Assembly (NCBI GenBank): GCA_944328445.1
Contig: CALVHO010000005.1
Coordinates: 40,381 to 104,380 of the forward strand
Reading direction: 5' to 3'
Length of the DNA stretch: 64,000 bases
Source: an uncultured Clostridia bacterium
GTDB lineage: Bacteria > Bacillota > Clostridia > Christensenellales > Borkfalkiaceae
Shown here: positions 1 to 9,382 of the stretch, one piece after another
Layout of the letters: each line of letters opens with the position of its first letter
Numbering within the stretch: the stretch's first letter is position 1
Notes under the pieces: model-generated
The model's input: only the letters and a program-made list of their open reading frames with translations
Databases searched by the model: none
What the model was told of the DNA's origin: nothing
Position numbers and translations under genes: made by a program

Positions 1-339
1 GGGGAAGACGATCAGCAGGTCGCACTCGCCCGCGAGCACCGCTTCCTTGGCGGCGGGGATATCCGCCTCCGCCGCTTCCTGCAAGGCGAAGAGGGGCGCG
101 GCTTCCTCGCCCGCCTCCCCTTCCGCGCCCTGCGCCGCGCCCGCGAGGGCTGCAAACAGGGCGGACGGGTGCACCACGCGCGCGGTGTAGTGCTCGTCCT
201 CCTCATAAAAGACGCTGCCGAGCAGCGAATAGAGCGCGAAGATCAGCACCGCCGGCAGCAGCAAGGTGCCGATCACCAGCCTGCGGTCGCGGAAAAAGCG
301 CGCAAATTCCTTTTTTACGACGGTGAGAATGTTTTTCAT
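1..339 (-). CDS. ABC-2 type exporter permease, partial (NatB-like)
   Basis: The first 113 codons of a membrane permease are present and the gene continues beyond the left edge. The ATG is at 337-339. The product opens MKNILTVVKKEFARFFRDRR, the usual start of ABC-2 export permeases, followed by one hydrophobic segment (about residues 22-42) and the start of a large extracytoplasmic, Ala/Glu-rich domain. It lies 58 bp downstream of the ATPase gene at 398-1168 on the same strand, so the two probably form one exporter. The substrate cannot be told. A sodium exporter of the NatAB kind is only a family-level analogy. Confidence 0.75.
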   Translation of the reverse strand, partial: MKNILTVVKKEFARFFRDRRLVIGTLLLPAVLIFALYSLLGSVFYEEDEHYTARVVHPSALFAALAGAAQGAEGEAGEEAAPLFALQEAAEADIPAAKEAVLAGECDLLIVFP

Positions 340-397
340 GCCTGCCCTGCCCCGCTCCGTTCACGGTCACGTTTTTGCGGATACGTTCTCTGTTTTT

Positions 398-1168
398 TCA
401 TTCACGCACCGCCTCGGCGTAGAGGTCGAAAAAGGCGTCTTCGAGCGGCTTTGTGCCCGAAACTTCCGCCAGCGTGCCCTCGGCGGCCATGCGCCCGCCG
501 ATGATGACGCCGACGCGGTCGCACAGCTTTTCGACGAGGGAAAAGATGTGGGTGGAGAGCACGATGCTCTTGCCGCGGGCCTTTTCTTCGAGGAGGAAAT
601 CCGTCACCGTCTTGGCGGTGAGCACGTCCAGCCCGTTGGTCGGCTCGTCGAAGATGATGACGGGCGGGTCGTGCAGGATGGAGACGGCGATGGAGACCTT
701 CTGCTTCATGCCCGTGGAGAGGTCCCCCACCTTGACTTCGGCAAATTCGCCGATGCCGAAGCGGGAAAACAGTTCCGCCTTGCGGGCGGCGAGCACGTCC
801 TCCCGCATGCCGTGCAGCCGCCCGAAAAAGCCGATGAGGTAATCGGGCGTGAAAAAATCTTCCAGTTTCAGTTCACTGGTCAAAAAGCCGATGGAAGAGC
901 GCACCTTGTCCGCCTCGCGCGCCACGCTGTGGCCGTTCACGAAGGCGTCTCCCTCGTCGGCGCGGATGAGGGTGGCAAGGATGCGCAGCATGGTGGTCTT
1001 GCCCGCGCCGTTGGGGCCGAGCAGGCCGTAGATCTCCCCCTCGTACGCCGTGAAGGAGAGCCCGCCGAGCGCCACCTTGCGCCCGGACGGGTTTTTTTCG
1101 AGCTTGCGCTGTTTGCGTGAAAGGGTGAACGTCTTGCGCACGTTTTCGGCGCGGATGATCTCCCGCAT
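398..1168 (-). CDS. ABC-2 exporter ATP-binding protein (NatA-like)
   Basis: A 256-residue cytoplasmic ATPase that would power the permease encoded just downstream. Walker A (GPNGAGKT, about residues 51-58), a signature motif in the variant form LSTGMKQK (about 150-157) and Walker B with the catalytic Glu (VIIFDEP) are all present. The LSTGMKQK signature and a short C-terminal region without a permease domain fit the CcmA/NatA branch used with ABC-2 permeases. The start at 1168 is preferred over an in-frame ATG at 1216 because GGAGG lies about 6 bases upstream. Substrate unknown. Confidence 0.88.
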   Translation of the reverse strand: MREIIRAENVRKTFTLSRKQRKLEKNPSGRKVALGGLSFTAYEGEIYGLLGPNGAGKTTMLRILATLIRADEGDAFVNGHSVAREADKVRSSIGFLTSELKLEDFFTPDYLIGFFGRLHGMREDVLAARKAELFSRFGIGEFAEVKVGDLSTGMKQKVSIAVSILHDPPVIIFDEPTNGLDVLTAKTVTDFLLEEKARGKSIVLSTHIFSLVEKLCDRVGVIIGGRMAAEGTLAEVSGTKPLEDAFFDLYAEAVRE

Positions 1169-1214
1169 ATAGCCTCCGCCGCGGGCCCCGCCCGCCGTTT
1201 TTTGACCGCTTTCC

Positions 1215-1244
1215 ATTATAGCAGATGCCCCCGCCGCAGGTCAA
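1215..1244 (-). promoter_or_regulatory. Sigma-A promoter of the ABC-2 exporter genes
   Basis: On the minus strand TTGACC (1239-1244) and TATAAT (1215-1220) are separated by 18 bp, about 47 bp ahead of the ATPase start codon. It is divergent from the promoter of the large ABC fusion at 1379-1407. Confidence 0.6.
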
Positions 1245-1378
1245 GCGTTTGCGCGCGCCGCCCGCCTTCTGCCCCGCCGCGCCGCCGCACCGCTCCATTG
1301 CGCGCCTTGAAAAGGCGCGCCCCGCGCAAAAAAATTTCACGAAGCATGAAGCTGTTAAATAATACCCACCCCATATGT

Positions 1379-1407
1379 TTGTTACATACTTTCATGAGAT
1401 ATATAAT
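1379..1407 (+). promoter_or_regulatory. Sigma-A promoter of the ABC fusion gene
   Basis: TTGTTA (1379-1384), a 17-bp spacer and TATAAT (1402-1407) lie in the most AT-rich part of the intergenic region, 58 bp before the ATG at 1466. No clear operator is seen beside it. Confidence 0.6.
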
Positions 1408-1465
1408 AAGGGCAGCGTGGAAAATACTTATTTTTTGCGACTTTCATTTTTTCTGCGGAGGTCTT

Positions 1466-4400
1466 ATGTTAGAGATCAAGAACCTCGTCAAAGTGTATAA
1501 GACGAAGGGCGGGGCGGATGTGCGCGCTCTCGACGACGTCTCCCTGCGCTTTGAAGAGAAGGGCATGGTGTTCCTTCTCGGTAAGTCGGGCAGCGGTAAG
1601 TCGACGCTGCTGAACCTTTGCGGCGGGCTGGACACGCCCGACTCGGGCGAGATCGTCATCAAAGGCCGCAGCAGCAAAAACTTTTCGCAGGCGGACTTCG
1701 ACAGCTACCGCAACACCTTCGTCGGCTTCGTGTTCCAGGAGTACAACATCCTCGACGAATTTTCGGTGGAGGAGAACATCGCGCTCGCCCTCGAATTGCA
1801 GGGGCGGAGCAAGGACAAGGCGCGCGTGCGCGAACTCTTGCGCCAGGTGGAGATGGAAAAGTTCGCCAGGCGCAAGCCCAACACCCTCTCGGGCGGGCAA
1901 AAGCAGCGCGTGGCCATCGCCAGGGCGCTGGTCAAAAACCCCGAGATCATCATGGCGGACGAACCGACGGGCGCGCTCGACTCCAACACGGGCAAGCAGG
2001 TGTTCGACACCTTGAAAAAGCTCTCCGAGGAAAAGCTGGTCATCGTCGTTTCGCATGACCGCGAATTTGCCGAGATCTACGGCGACCGCATCATCGAACT
2101 CAAAGACGGCAAGGTCATCGCCGACGTGGTCAAGACCAAGATCGCGCCCCGCGCCGAGAGCGAAAACATCGCCTTTATCGGGCAGGACACCATCAACATC
2201 CAAAACGGCGCCGCGCTGACCGACGCAGACATGGCCAAGATCCGCGCCTTTTTGGCGGCGAGCAACGGAAACGTCATCATTTCGGGCGGGAAAAAGGAGA
2301 TCGGCGACTTCAAGAAGGCGGCGCGCATCGACGAGAGCGGCGCGCGCGAGACCTTCCGCGATACGGCCGAGGGAGACGTGGTCACCCGCGCCTATGCCCC
2401 GGGCGAGGCCAAGCTCATCCGCTCCAAGCTGCCCGCGCGCCACGCCATCCGCATCGGCGCGAGCAGCATGAAGGTCAAGCCCTTCCGCCTGTTCTTCACC
2501 GTGCTCCTTTCCTTCATCGCCTTTACCCTCTTCGGGCTGTTTTCCACCCTCACCTTCTACAATGAAAAGGACGTGACGTTGGAGACCTACCTCGATTCGG
2601 GCTACGAGACGGTGCAGCTGCAAAAGCGCTACCGATACGAATACGTGACCTATGAAAGCGGCGTGGAGACCTACCGCAGCGACCCTTCGGACGAGCTCGC
2701 CCTGTACGCCCCCGCGGAGCTTGCCGCCATGCGCCAAAGCCACCCGGACGCCGTCGGGCTGTTCAATTACGGCACGGCGGAGGTGTACGGCATGGAAGGC
2801 TTCGACATCGAGAACGCCGCCCGCAGCCAGAACGATTATTACGCCAACACCATCCTCTACTTTGCCGAAGCGGACCCCTCTTCCGCCTATTGGAACGAGA
2901 GGCTCATGACCGAGACCGACCTTTCGGCGCTGGGCGAGGACGACATCGTCATCTCCTCCTACCTCTTCAACGGACTCAAAGAGGCGGGCCTGCGCCAGAG
3001 CGGCGCCGCGGGCGACGGCGGCGAAGGCGGCCAGAGCGGCAACGTGACCCTCAACAGCGTGGAGGACATCGTGGGCAAGACGCTCACCATCGCCCAACAG
3101 CACGGCGACGGTTCTGTTACGCTGACCGTGCGCGGCGTGTTCCGCATGGACCCGCCCGCCGCGTTCGACTCCCTCAACGCGAAAAACGGCGGCCAGGGCG
3201 AAAGCGACGAAGACCTCAAAAAACAGTTTGAAGAGGAGCTTTCGGCGGGCATGTACTGCAACGTGCTCGTCGGCAGCGGCTTCTACGACGCGCACCGCTC
3301 CGCCTTTTACCGCGGCAACAGCGAATACACCGACTACGGCTTCACCGGCCTGGAAACGCGATTGGAAGGCTATTACACGGGCAAAACGTTCACGGACGAC
3401 GGCAACGGCAACTTCTCCGTCATCGACCAAAATTATTCCCTGAACGAAAACGTTTACAGCGTGGCGCCCTTCACCGACCGCGTGCCCGTCACCCGCCCCG
3501 CCGTGCACTTTTTGAGCAGCGGAAAGACGGCGCCTGCGCAGGGCGAGATCATCCTGCCCTTCGGCATGCTCAGAAGCTGGGCGGACAATATGCAAAACTA
3601 TAAGTCTTCGGCCGGAAACGATGCGATCAAAAAACAGCTGGAAAAAGAGCTCACGTCCGGCAGCTTGTCTTCGGAAGATTACGACGCGCGCAAAACAGAG
3701 CTGGAAGAGGCGCTCAACGAAGAGAACATGCAGTGGGGCCGCAACATCCAGATCCTTTGCTACGGCCGCTACTCGGAAGACGACGGCAACGGGAATTGGG
3801 TGCAGTACTACGCCGACGACGCCATGATCGCCGCCGCGCTGGACATGATCGAGGACTGGATCGCCGAGGCGCAGGGCATCACCGTCGACGAGGCATTCCT
3901 CCAAACGTATCGCACCGACGTGACCTTCCCGAGCACGATCGTCCTTTCCGCGGACGGCGGAGCGGAGACGTTCTCCTACACGCTCATCGGCTTTACCTAT
4001 GCCGACGAATTCGTGAACGGGCCCTTCCTCTCGCAGGCGGACTACGACGCCATCTCTGACGCCTTCGGCTACGACTACGGCGGGAACAATATCACGAACG
4101 CCTACGACACCAAATACGTCGCCCCCGAGGACGCGCGCTACAACGGCATCCTCATGCCCTTCCCCGACAGCGGGGCGCTGCGCGCCCTCGTCGACGGCTC
4201 GAATGTCGTCGCCGAGGACGACTCCTTCTACACCTTCGTTTCCCCCATCGCCACCGCGATGAAGGAAGTAAATTACTTCCTGGAAAACGCGGAACCCATC
4301 TTCCTGTGGGTGGGCGTGGTGATGGCGGTCTTCTCCATGCTGCTGCTGTTCAACTTTATCTCGGTATCCATCTCCAACAAAAAGAAGGAGATCGGCATCC

Positions 4401-4687
4401 TGCGCGCCGTGGGCGCGCGCAGCGCGGACGTGTTCAAGATCTTCTTCTCGGAATCGGCCATCATCGGCGCCATCTGCTTCGTGCTGGCCATGGTCGCGTC
4501 CTTCGTCATCAGCGGCGTGCTCAACAACACCGTGGCGGGGATGCTCGGCGCGTCCATCTTCGTGTTCGGGCCGCTTTCGTGGCTGGTCATGCTCGGCATC
4601 GCCTTGCTGACCTCGTTCATCGCCACCTTCCTGCCCGTGTACGCGATCGCCAAAAAACGGCCCGTGGAGAGCATCCGCGCGCTGTAA
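1466..4687 (+). CDS. ABC transporter ATPase/permease fusion (MacB/FtsX type)
   Basis: A 1073-residue membrane protein. The N-terminal ~225 residues form a LolD/MacB-type ATPase with GKSGSGKST, LSGGQKQR and IIMADEP. After a linker and one membrane segment (FRLFFTVLLSFIAFTLFGLF) comes a very long extracytoplasmic region, then three C-terminal membrane segments typical of FtsX/MacB permeases, including the conserved KKKEIGILRAVGAR stretch. Proteins of this architecture usually handle peptides, lipoproteins or antimicrobial stress and do not import nutrients; which applies here is open. The ATG at 1466 follows GGAGG, and the long upstream open frame is non-coding. The gene is monocistronic: own promoter (1379-1407), strong terminator (4706-4757). 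No two-component system adjoins it, unlike the related fusion at 59120-61003. Confidence 0.85.
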   Translation: MLEIKNLVKVYKTKGGADVRALDDVSLRFEEKGMVFLLGKSGSGKSTLLNLCGGLDTPDSGEIVIKGRSSKNFSQADFDSYRNTFVGFVFQEYNILDEFSVEENIALALELQGRSKDKARVRELLRQVEMEKFARRKPNTLSGGQKQRVAIARALVKNPEIIMADEPTGALDSNTGKQVFDTLKKLSEEKLVIVVSHDREFAEIYGDRIIELKDGKVIADVVKTKIAPRAESENIAFIGQDTINIQNGAALTDADMAKIRAFLAASNGNVIISGGKKEIGDFKKAARIDESGARETFRDTAEGDVVTRAYAPGEAKLIRSKLPARHAIRIGASSMKVKPFRLFFTVLLSFIAFTLFGLFSTLTFYNEKDVTLETYLDSGYETVQLQKRYRYEYVTYESGVETYRSDPSDELALYAPAELAAMRQSHPDAVGLFNYGTAEVYGMEGFDIENAARSQNDYYANTILYFAEADPSSAYWNERLMTETDLSALGEDDIVISSYLFNGLKEAGLRQSGAAGDGGEGGQSGNVTLNSVEDIVGKTLTIAQQHGDGSVTLTVRGVFRMDPPAAFDSLNAKNGGQGESDEDLKKQFEEELSAGMYCNVLVGSGFYDAHRSAFYRGNSEYTDYGFTGLETRLEGYYTGKTFTDDGNGNFSVIDQNYSLNENVYSVAPFTDRVPVTRPAVHFLSSGKTAPAQGEIILPFGMLRSWADNMQNYKSSAGNDAIKKQLEKELTSGSLSSEDYDARKTELEEALNEENMQWGRNIQILCYGRYSEDDGNGNWVQYYADDAMIAAALDMIEDWIAEAQGITVDEAFLQTYRTDVTFPSTIVLSADGGAETFSYTLIGFTYADEFVNGPFLSQADYDAISDAFGYDYGGNNITNAYDTKYVAPEDARYNGILMPFPDSGALRALVDGSNVVAEDDSFYTFVSPIATAMKEVNYFLENAEPIFLWVGVVMAVFSMLLLFNFISVSISNKKKEIGILRAVGARSADVFKIFFSESAIIGAICFVLAMVASFVISGVLNNTVAGMLGASIFVFGPLSWLVMLGIALLTSFIATFLPVYAIAKKRPVESIRAL

Positions 4688-4705
4688 ACGGCACCAAACG
4701 ACCCG

Positions 4706-4757
4706 AAAGGCCCGCGCCCTCCTGCCAACAAGCAGGCGGGGCCGCGGGCCTTTTTTT
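4706..4757 (+). terminator. Rho-independent terminator after the ABC fusion
   Basis: AAAGGCCCGCG pairs with CGCGGGCCTTT across an internal CCTGC/GCAGG helix and is followed by a run of T. It lies 18 bases after the stop codon of the ABC fusion gene. Confidence 0.85.
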
Positions 4758-4808
4758 GCCCCGCCGCGCGGCGGGGCGAAAAATACGGGAGAAGCAAGCG
4801 GGGCGCGT

Positions 4809-5240
4809 TCATGCCCGCAGGCGGAACACGGCGCAAAAGTCCAGCCCGCAAAAGCGGCGCGTGAGGGTGAACGAGCCGCCTTGCAGCGCGCAGTTTTGGC
4901 GGAAGGTGCGGCCGCGGTACCGCGCGGAAAAGGTCAGCAGGCCGCTCGCCTCGTCGTACCCGTACCCGCCTTCCGCGCGCTGCACGCGGCCCTCCTTCGG
5001 GCGGGCCTCGACCGAAAAGCGGCCGTCCTCTTGCAGCGTGAGCACGATCTGCCTGTAATTTTGCAGGATGTCCGCCCCGCCGAAGCGGGCGTACTCGCAG
5101 ATGTAGGCGCCCTGCCAGGGCTCGGCAAAGGCGCGCAGCGAGGAGAGCTGCTGGACGTTGCAGCCGCACAGCAAAAAGCAGGCGCCCGCCGCGAGGCAGG
5201 CAAAAAACCAAAGGGGAAACGAGAGCCGTTTTCTGTTCAT
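4809..5240 (-). CDS. Small lipoprotein of unknown function
   Basis: A 143-residue protein with a basic N-terminus (MNRKR), a hydrophobic segment and a lipobox LLCGC near residue 27, so probably exported and lipid-anchored. The mature part, about 115 residues, has no motif I recognise. Its alternating polar and aromatic residues (for example YICEYARFGG, GRFSVEARP, GLLTFSARYRG) suggest a small beta-barrel or lipocalin-like fold, which is inference. The ATG at 5240 was chosen because the signal peptide then starts normally; the ribosome site is weak. It faces the preceding ABC gene tail to tail and is divergent from the ProB-like kinase. Confidence 0.6.
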   Translation of the reverse strand: MNRKRLSFPLWFFACLAAGACFLLCGCNVQQLSSLRAFAEPWQGAYICEYARFGGADILQNYRQIVLTLQEDGRFSVEARPKEGRVQRAEGGYGYDEASGLLTFSARYRGRTFRQNCALQGGSFTLTRRFCGLDFCAVFRLRA

Positions 5241-5252
5241 TTTTCCAATCTG

Positions 5253-5281
5253 TTGCATTTTTTTGCCGCCCATGGTATAAT
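5253..5281 (+). promoter_or_regulatory. Sigma-A promoter of the ProB-like kinase gene
   Basis: TTGCAT (5253-5258), a 17-bp spacer and TATAAT (5276-5281) lie 71 bp ahead of the ATG at 5353. They sit within or just beside the leader of the divergent lipoprotein gene. Confidence 0.6.
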
Positions 5282-5352
5282 GGCGTTGCCGCGGGCGGTC
5301 ATCGCTCAGTATGCGGAAATAAACGGCGCGCTATGCGCAAAAAGTTACGGAC

Positions 5353-6174
5353 ATGAAATTCGATACGGAACTGGTGGGCAAGATCGGTTCGATGGCGCTC
5401 ATCGACAAGCAGGACAAACTCATCGACTACACCAGGGTGGCGCGCCTTTCGCGCGAGCTTCGGCCCGGATACATCTGGGTGACGAGCGGCGCCACCGAGA
5501 TCGGGCGCCTCGATTACATGATGCGCTCGGGCCGTGAACTGCCCGACTGCGAGGAATCGAAGGCCGATTACAGCGCCCAGGGCCAGGCCATCCTCATGCA
5601 GACCTACCGCCAGTTTGTGGACAGCAACTATTCGGTGCGGCAGATCCTCGTGGAGCACCACCACTTCAACGACCCCGTCAAGCGGGAGATCCTCAAAAAA
5701 CTCCTGCTGCGCTGCAAGGAGCAGAACGCCATCCCCATCATCAACTACAACGACGCCGTTTCCCAATCCGAAAACCGCCGTTTGGAGATCGCGGCGCTGG
5801 CGCAGTCGCAGACGTACGTTCATGAATGCTACGACAACGACGAGACCGCCTCGCTCGTGGCATGCCTCGTCAAGGCGGAAACGCTCGTCATCCTCACGGG
5901 CGTGGACGGCATCTATACCGACCCGCACGACCCCTCCACCCTCATCGAGGAGATCGCGGGCAAGGACGCCTACGAGCTGGTGGAAAACATCGAATCGTAC
6001 AAAAAATATTGCGAGGGCGCCTCGCGCAAGGGCGCCAACGGCGCCAAAGCCAAGCTCGAATACGTGAAGGAGGCGGCCGCCCAGGGCACGCGCGTGCTCA
6101 TCGCCAACGCCAAGTACAGCCTGCGCGACATCCTGGAAGGAAAGGTGAAGTGCACCGCCATCCGCATCCGCTGA
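5353..6174 (+). CDS. Amino-acid kinase family protein, glutamate 5-kinase-like
   Basis: A 273-residue cytoplasmic kinase with ProB-like landmarks in order: KIGS near the N-terminus (usually KxGT/S), VTSGAT near residue 43, QILVEHHHF, NYNDAVS (usually NENDxVA), the LTGVDGIYT nucleotide-site strand, and a late GANGAKAKLE segment matching the GTGGMxTK region. The PUA domain found in many ProB proteins is absent, as in short ProBs. Glutamate 5-kinase would phosphorylate glutamate in the first step of proline synthesis. However, proA is not next to it and several motif positions are altered, so another carboxylate or amino-acid kinase is possible. Upstream ATGs run into stops, which fixes the start at 5353. 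It has its own promoter. Confidence 0.7.
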   Translation: MKFDTELVGKIGSMALIDKQDKLIDYTRVARLSRELRPGYIWVTSGATEIGRLDYMMRSGRELPDCEESKADYSAQGQAILMQTYRQFVDSNYSVRQILVEHHHFNDPVKREILKKLLLRCKEQNAIPIINYNDAVSQSENRRLEIAALAQSQTYVHECYDNDETASLVACLVKAETLVILTGVDGIYTDPHDPSTLIEEIAGKDAYELVENIESYKKYCEGASRKGANGAKAKLEYVKEAAAQGTRVLIANAKYSLRDILEGKVKCTAIRIR

Positions 6175-6238
6175 ACGGGCGCGCCCCTTCCCCGCCCGCG
6201 CGGCGGGCGGAAAACGCGAAAAATAAGGAGGAATGTTC

Positions 6239-6715
6239 ATGGACGAAAAGCAAAAAAAGAGCCACAAACGGAGCAAGCTCGTATTGAAGATCGTGGGCAT
6301 TTTGGTGCTCGCCGCGGGGCTGGGCATGGCCGCCACGGGCATCGCCAGCCAGGCCTCCGCCCTGCGGGACGGCGGCATGCCAAACCTGTTCTGGATGTGC
6401 TGCGTCGGCTTCCCCATGGTGCCCGTGGGCGTCTTTCTGCTCGCCCTCGGGTTCCGCCGCGAGATGGCGGGCTACGTCATGCAGGAGGCGGTGCCCGTGT
6501 TCAACCAAGGCGCGCAGGAAGCGCAGCCCGGGCTTTCGGCGATGGCGTCCTCCCTGCGCCCGGGCACCCGCTGCCCCGCCTGCGGCCGGGCGTGCGACGA
6601 GGGCGATGCCTTCTGCAAGGCCTGCGGCGCGCCCCTCCAAAAAACTTGCCCGGCCTGCGGGCAGAAGACGGACGGCGATTCCAAGTTTTGCAGCCATTGC
6701 GGCAAGGAACTGTAA
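6239..6715 (+). CDS. Membrane protein with two C-terminal zinc ribbons
   Basis: A 158-residue protein with a basic N-terminus, two membrane segments (about residues 19-38 and 50-72) and a cytoplasmic tail. The tail carries two zinc-ribbon modules, each with two CxxC knuckles (CPACG/CKACG and CPACG/CSHCG). This layout is common in Firmicutes 'zinc ribbon domain-containing' membrane proteins; function unknown. The ATG at 6239 is chosen over the one at 6233 because AGGAGG ends at 6231, giving a 7-base spacing only for the second. It follows the kinase gene by 64 bp with no obvious promoter, so the two may be co-transcribed. A strong terminator follows. Confidence 0.75.
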   Translation: MDEKQKKSHKRSKLVLKIVGILVLAAGLGMAATGIASQASALRDGGMPNLFWMCCVGFPMVPVGVFLLALGFRREMAGYVMQEAVPVFNQGAQEAQPGLSAMASSLRPGTRCPACGRACDEGDAFCKACGAPLQKTCPACGQKTDGDSKFCSHCGKEL

Positions 6716-6757
6716 CAAAACGGTGCCGCCCGCGAAATTTTGTCCCGAAAAAATACG

Positions 6758-6792
6758 GCCGCCTTCCGCAAAGCGGAAGGCGGCACTTTTTT
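6758..6792 (+). terminator. Rho-independent terminator after the zinc-ribbon gene
   Basis: A perfect 12-bp stem (GCCGCCTTCCGC / GCGGAAGGCGGC) with an AAA loop, followed by ACTTTTTT. Confidence 0.9.
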
Positions 6793-6884
6793 GCCCGCGG
6801 CAAACGCCGCGGGCAGACGTTTTCGGGCCCCGAAACGCGCCCTTTCGCTCCACACGCACACTTGCGCCCGCCCTTTCTCTTTGC

Positions 6885-7034
6885 TCAGTCGAGCTCGTAA
6901 TGGCAGCCGGAAACGTCGGTGGGCGGAAGGGTATCGCCTTCGTTCATGTAGACGTTGCCGACGACGTCGCCCTCGGCGCTGACGATCTTGTAGTTCGCCG
7001 TGCGGGGCGCGGTATCGCCGCAGTTGAGACGCAT
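6885..7034 (-). CDS. 49-residue small protein, possibly YjzC-like
   Basis: A 49-residue open frame with an excellent AGGAGG at 7044-7049, nine bases from its ATG. Near the start it reads LNCGDTAPRTANYKIV, then NEGDTLPPT, and it ends CHYELD. The spacing of GDTAP, an aromatic-containing strand and a second GDTxP resembles the YjzC family of small Firmicutes proteins, which also have two such turns. That match is from memory and weak. Two cysteines (positions 5 and 44) could bind metal. It lies just downstream of uppP on the same strand, so it may be read from the uppP transcript. Function unknown. Confidence 0.6.
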   Translation of the reverse strand: MRLNCGDTAPRTANYKIVSAEGDVVGNVYMNEGDTLPPTDVSGCHYELD

Positions 7035-7096
7035 AGCCACATACCTCCTGTATTTGATACCGCCAGTATGCGCAGGAGAAAATTTGTTATGCGCGT

Positions 7097-7867
7097 TCAT
7101 GCGAGGCGGAAGGCGGCGAGCGCGGCCGCCAGCGCGAGGAGGTAGAGTGCGAAGGGCCACAGCGCCGCCCTCTGCACCGCGCGCAGCATCCAGCGCACCG
7201 ACAGCGCGCCGAACAGCGCCGCGCTCAGCCCGCCCGCGCACAGCGCCTGCCAGGATGTCCCCTGCGCCGCCGCGGGGCCCTGCACGAACTGGAAGCAGAT
7301 CGCCCCCGCGATGACGGGCACGCTCAAAAGGAAGGAAAAATCGGCGGCTTCGCGGCGGGAAAGGCCGCAAAAGACGCCCGCCGCCAGCGTGGCGCCGCTG
7401 CGCGACAGGCCGGGGATCACCGCCAGCGCCTGCGCCGCGCCCACGGCCATGGCGCGCGGAAGGTCAAGCGGACGCGCCACGCGCGGGCCGTTCCCCTGCC
7501 GCAGGCGGCGCTCGCACAGCAGCAGGGCCAGCGCCGTCAGCGCGAACGCCGCCCAAAGCCAGCCGCCGCCGAAAAAGACCTCGTCTATGAACCCGCCCAA
7601 AAAGGCGCCCGCAAACGCCGCGGGGGCGGTGGCCGCCGCCAGGTACAAAAAGACCCTGCGCCGTTCCCGCCAGTAAAAGGCGATGCGCGGCGCGAGAAAA
7701 AACAGCACGGCCAGCAGGGTGCCGCCGTGCACCATCACGTCGAAAAACATCCCCCCGTCCGCCCCGAGCAGATCACCGAAGAGGATGAGGTGCCCGCTCG
7801 AAGAGACGGGCAAAAATTCGGTCAGCCCCTGCACCGCGCCGAGCACCGCGGCCTTCCACACTTCCAT
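7097..7867 (-). CDS. uppP: Undecaprenyl-diphosphatase
   Basis: A 256-residue, strongly hydrophobic integral membrane phosphatase. It dephosphorylates undecaprenyl pyrophosphate to regenerate the lipid carrier for peptidoglycan and wall polymers, and in other species it gives bacitracin resistance. The two diagnostic motifs are present: QGLTEFLPVSSSGHL near residue 15 and PGLSRSGAT near 160, which together form the active site in BacA/UppP. The start at 7867 follows a GGGGGTGG ribosome site; an earlier in-frame ATG would add a basic, non-family extension. Length is close to the family's usual ~270. Confidence 0.93.
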   Translation of the reverse strand: MEVWKAAVLGAVQGLTEFLPVSSSGHLILFGDLLGADGGMFFDVMVHGGTLLAVLFFLAPRIAFYWRERRRVFLYLAAATAPAAFAGAFLGGFIDEVFFGGGWLWAAFALTALALLLCERRLRQGNGPRVARPLDLPRAMAVGAAQALAVIPGLSRSGATLAAGVFCGLSRREAADFSFLLSVPVIAGAICFQFVQGPAAAQGTSWQALCAGGLSAALFGALSVRWMLRAVQRAALWPFALYLLALAAALAAFRLA

Positions 7868-8046
7868 CGGCCACCCCCGCCGCGCTCTTTTCCGCGGCCC
7901 CTGCACTACTCTATGCGCCGCGCGCGCCGTTTAGGACAAGGAGGGAGGACGGGAACGAAACTTTCGGGCCCGGCACGGATTCGGAGCGCCGAACGGCGCG
8001 CATAAACGCACCGTTCAAACGTCCGCAAAGTCGCGGCATTGAAAAC

Positions 8047-8072
8047 GCCCGCCCGCAAGAATGCGGGCGGGC
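8047..8072 (-). terminator. Terminator at the end of the sugar-use gene run
   Basis: An 11-bp GCCCGCCCGCA stem with a 4-base AGAA loop. On the minus strand it is followed by GTTTTC, on the plus strand by ATAAAAAC. It lies 17 bases after the stop of the DUF1893 gene. Confidence 0.75.
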
Positions 8073-8088
8073 ATAAAAACAGGCGGCG

Positions 8089-8520
8089 TCATTGCGCGCC
8101 GTACACCTTTTGCTGCAAGAGGGCGAACGCTTCGGCGGGGTCCTCGACGTCCCACACGGCCGTCTCCATGGGGCAAAAGCCCGTGCCCGCGCGGTTGCGG
8201 ATGCGCGGCACCGTGCGCCCGATCTCGGCAAAGACGGAATGGCGCGCCAGCACCGCGGCCGCGGCTTCGCCCGCCACGCCCGCGTACACGGCCGAAGCGC
8301 CCATATAGGCGTAGAGCAAGGCGGCCGCCTTGCCCACGACCTTGTCCGCCGCCAAGGCGCCGCGCAGGTCCTTCCCCTCCCGTATCCAGCAAAGGAGAGG
8401 CTTGACGCCGCGCTCGCGGCTGAACAAGAGCTCGCCGTTCGCCCACAAAACGCAGGTATAGCCGCCCGTTTCGAGGGCGGCTTTCAGTTTTCCGAGGGTC
8501 ACGGAAGATGGTTCGTTCAT
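8089..8520 (-). CDS. DUF1893 family protein
   Basis: A 143-residue cytoplasmic protein that I match to DUF1893. It has an N-terminal strand-rich part (TCVLWANGELLFSRERGVKPLL), then DKVVGKAAALLYAYMGA and a C-terminal ARHSV...NRAGTGFCPMETAVWDV stretch, all typical of the family. DUF1893 is related in fold to a nucleoside-deaminase-like domain but has no assigned reaction. It is the last gene of the run that includes nagB and the PIG-L deacetylase, and the terminator follows directly. The start at 8520 fits the family length, although no good ribosome site is visible. Confidence 0.8.
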   Translation of the reverse strand: MNEPSSVTLGKLKAALETGGYTCVLWANGELLFSRERGVKPLLCWIREGKDLRGALAADKVVGKAAALLYAYMGASAVYAGVAGEAAAAVLARHSVFAEIGRTVPRIRNRAGTGFCPMETAVWDVEDPAEAFALLQQKVYGAQ

Positions 8521-8598
8521 GTTCGTGTTCAAAAAAACGCGGTACGTGTCCGAAAAACCGGAACCGTACCGCGGCACGCGGCGAAAAGCCGCGAAGGG

Positions 8599-9354
<756 letters not shown>

Positions 9355-9382
9355 TTAGGGCCGCCGCGGCGCACGGCGGTCT

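Noticed and set aside
398..1168. Calling the exporter a sodium pump (natAB)
   Set aside because: Only the general ABC-2 architecture is visible; substrate residues cannot be read and the permease is truncated by the edge.
1469..3904. An ~810-codon minus-strand frame opposite the ABC fusion
   Set aside because: Low-complexity Val/Ala/Gly-rich translation typical of antisense GC-rich DNA; no start signal.
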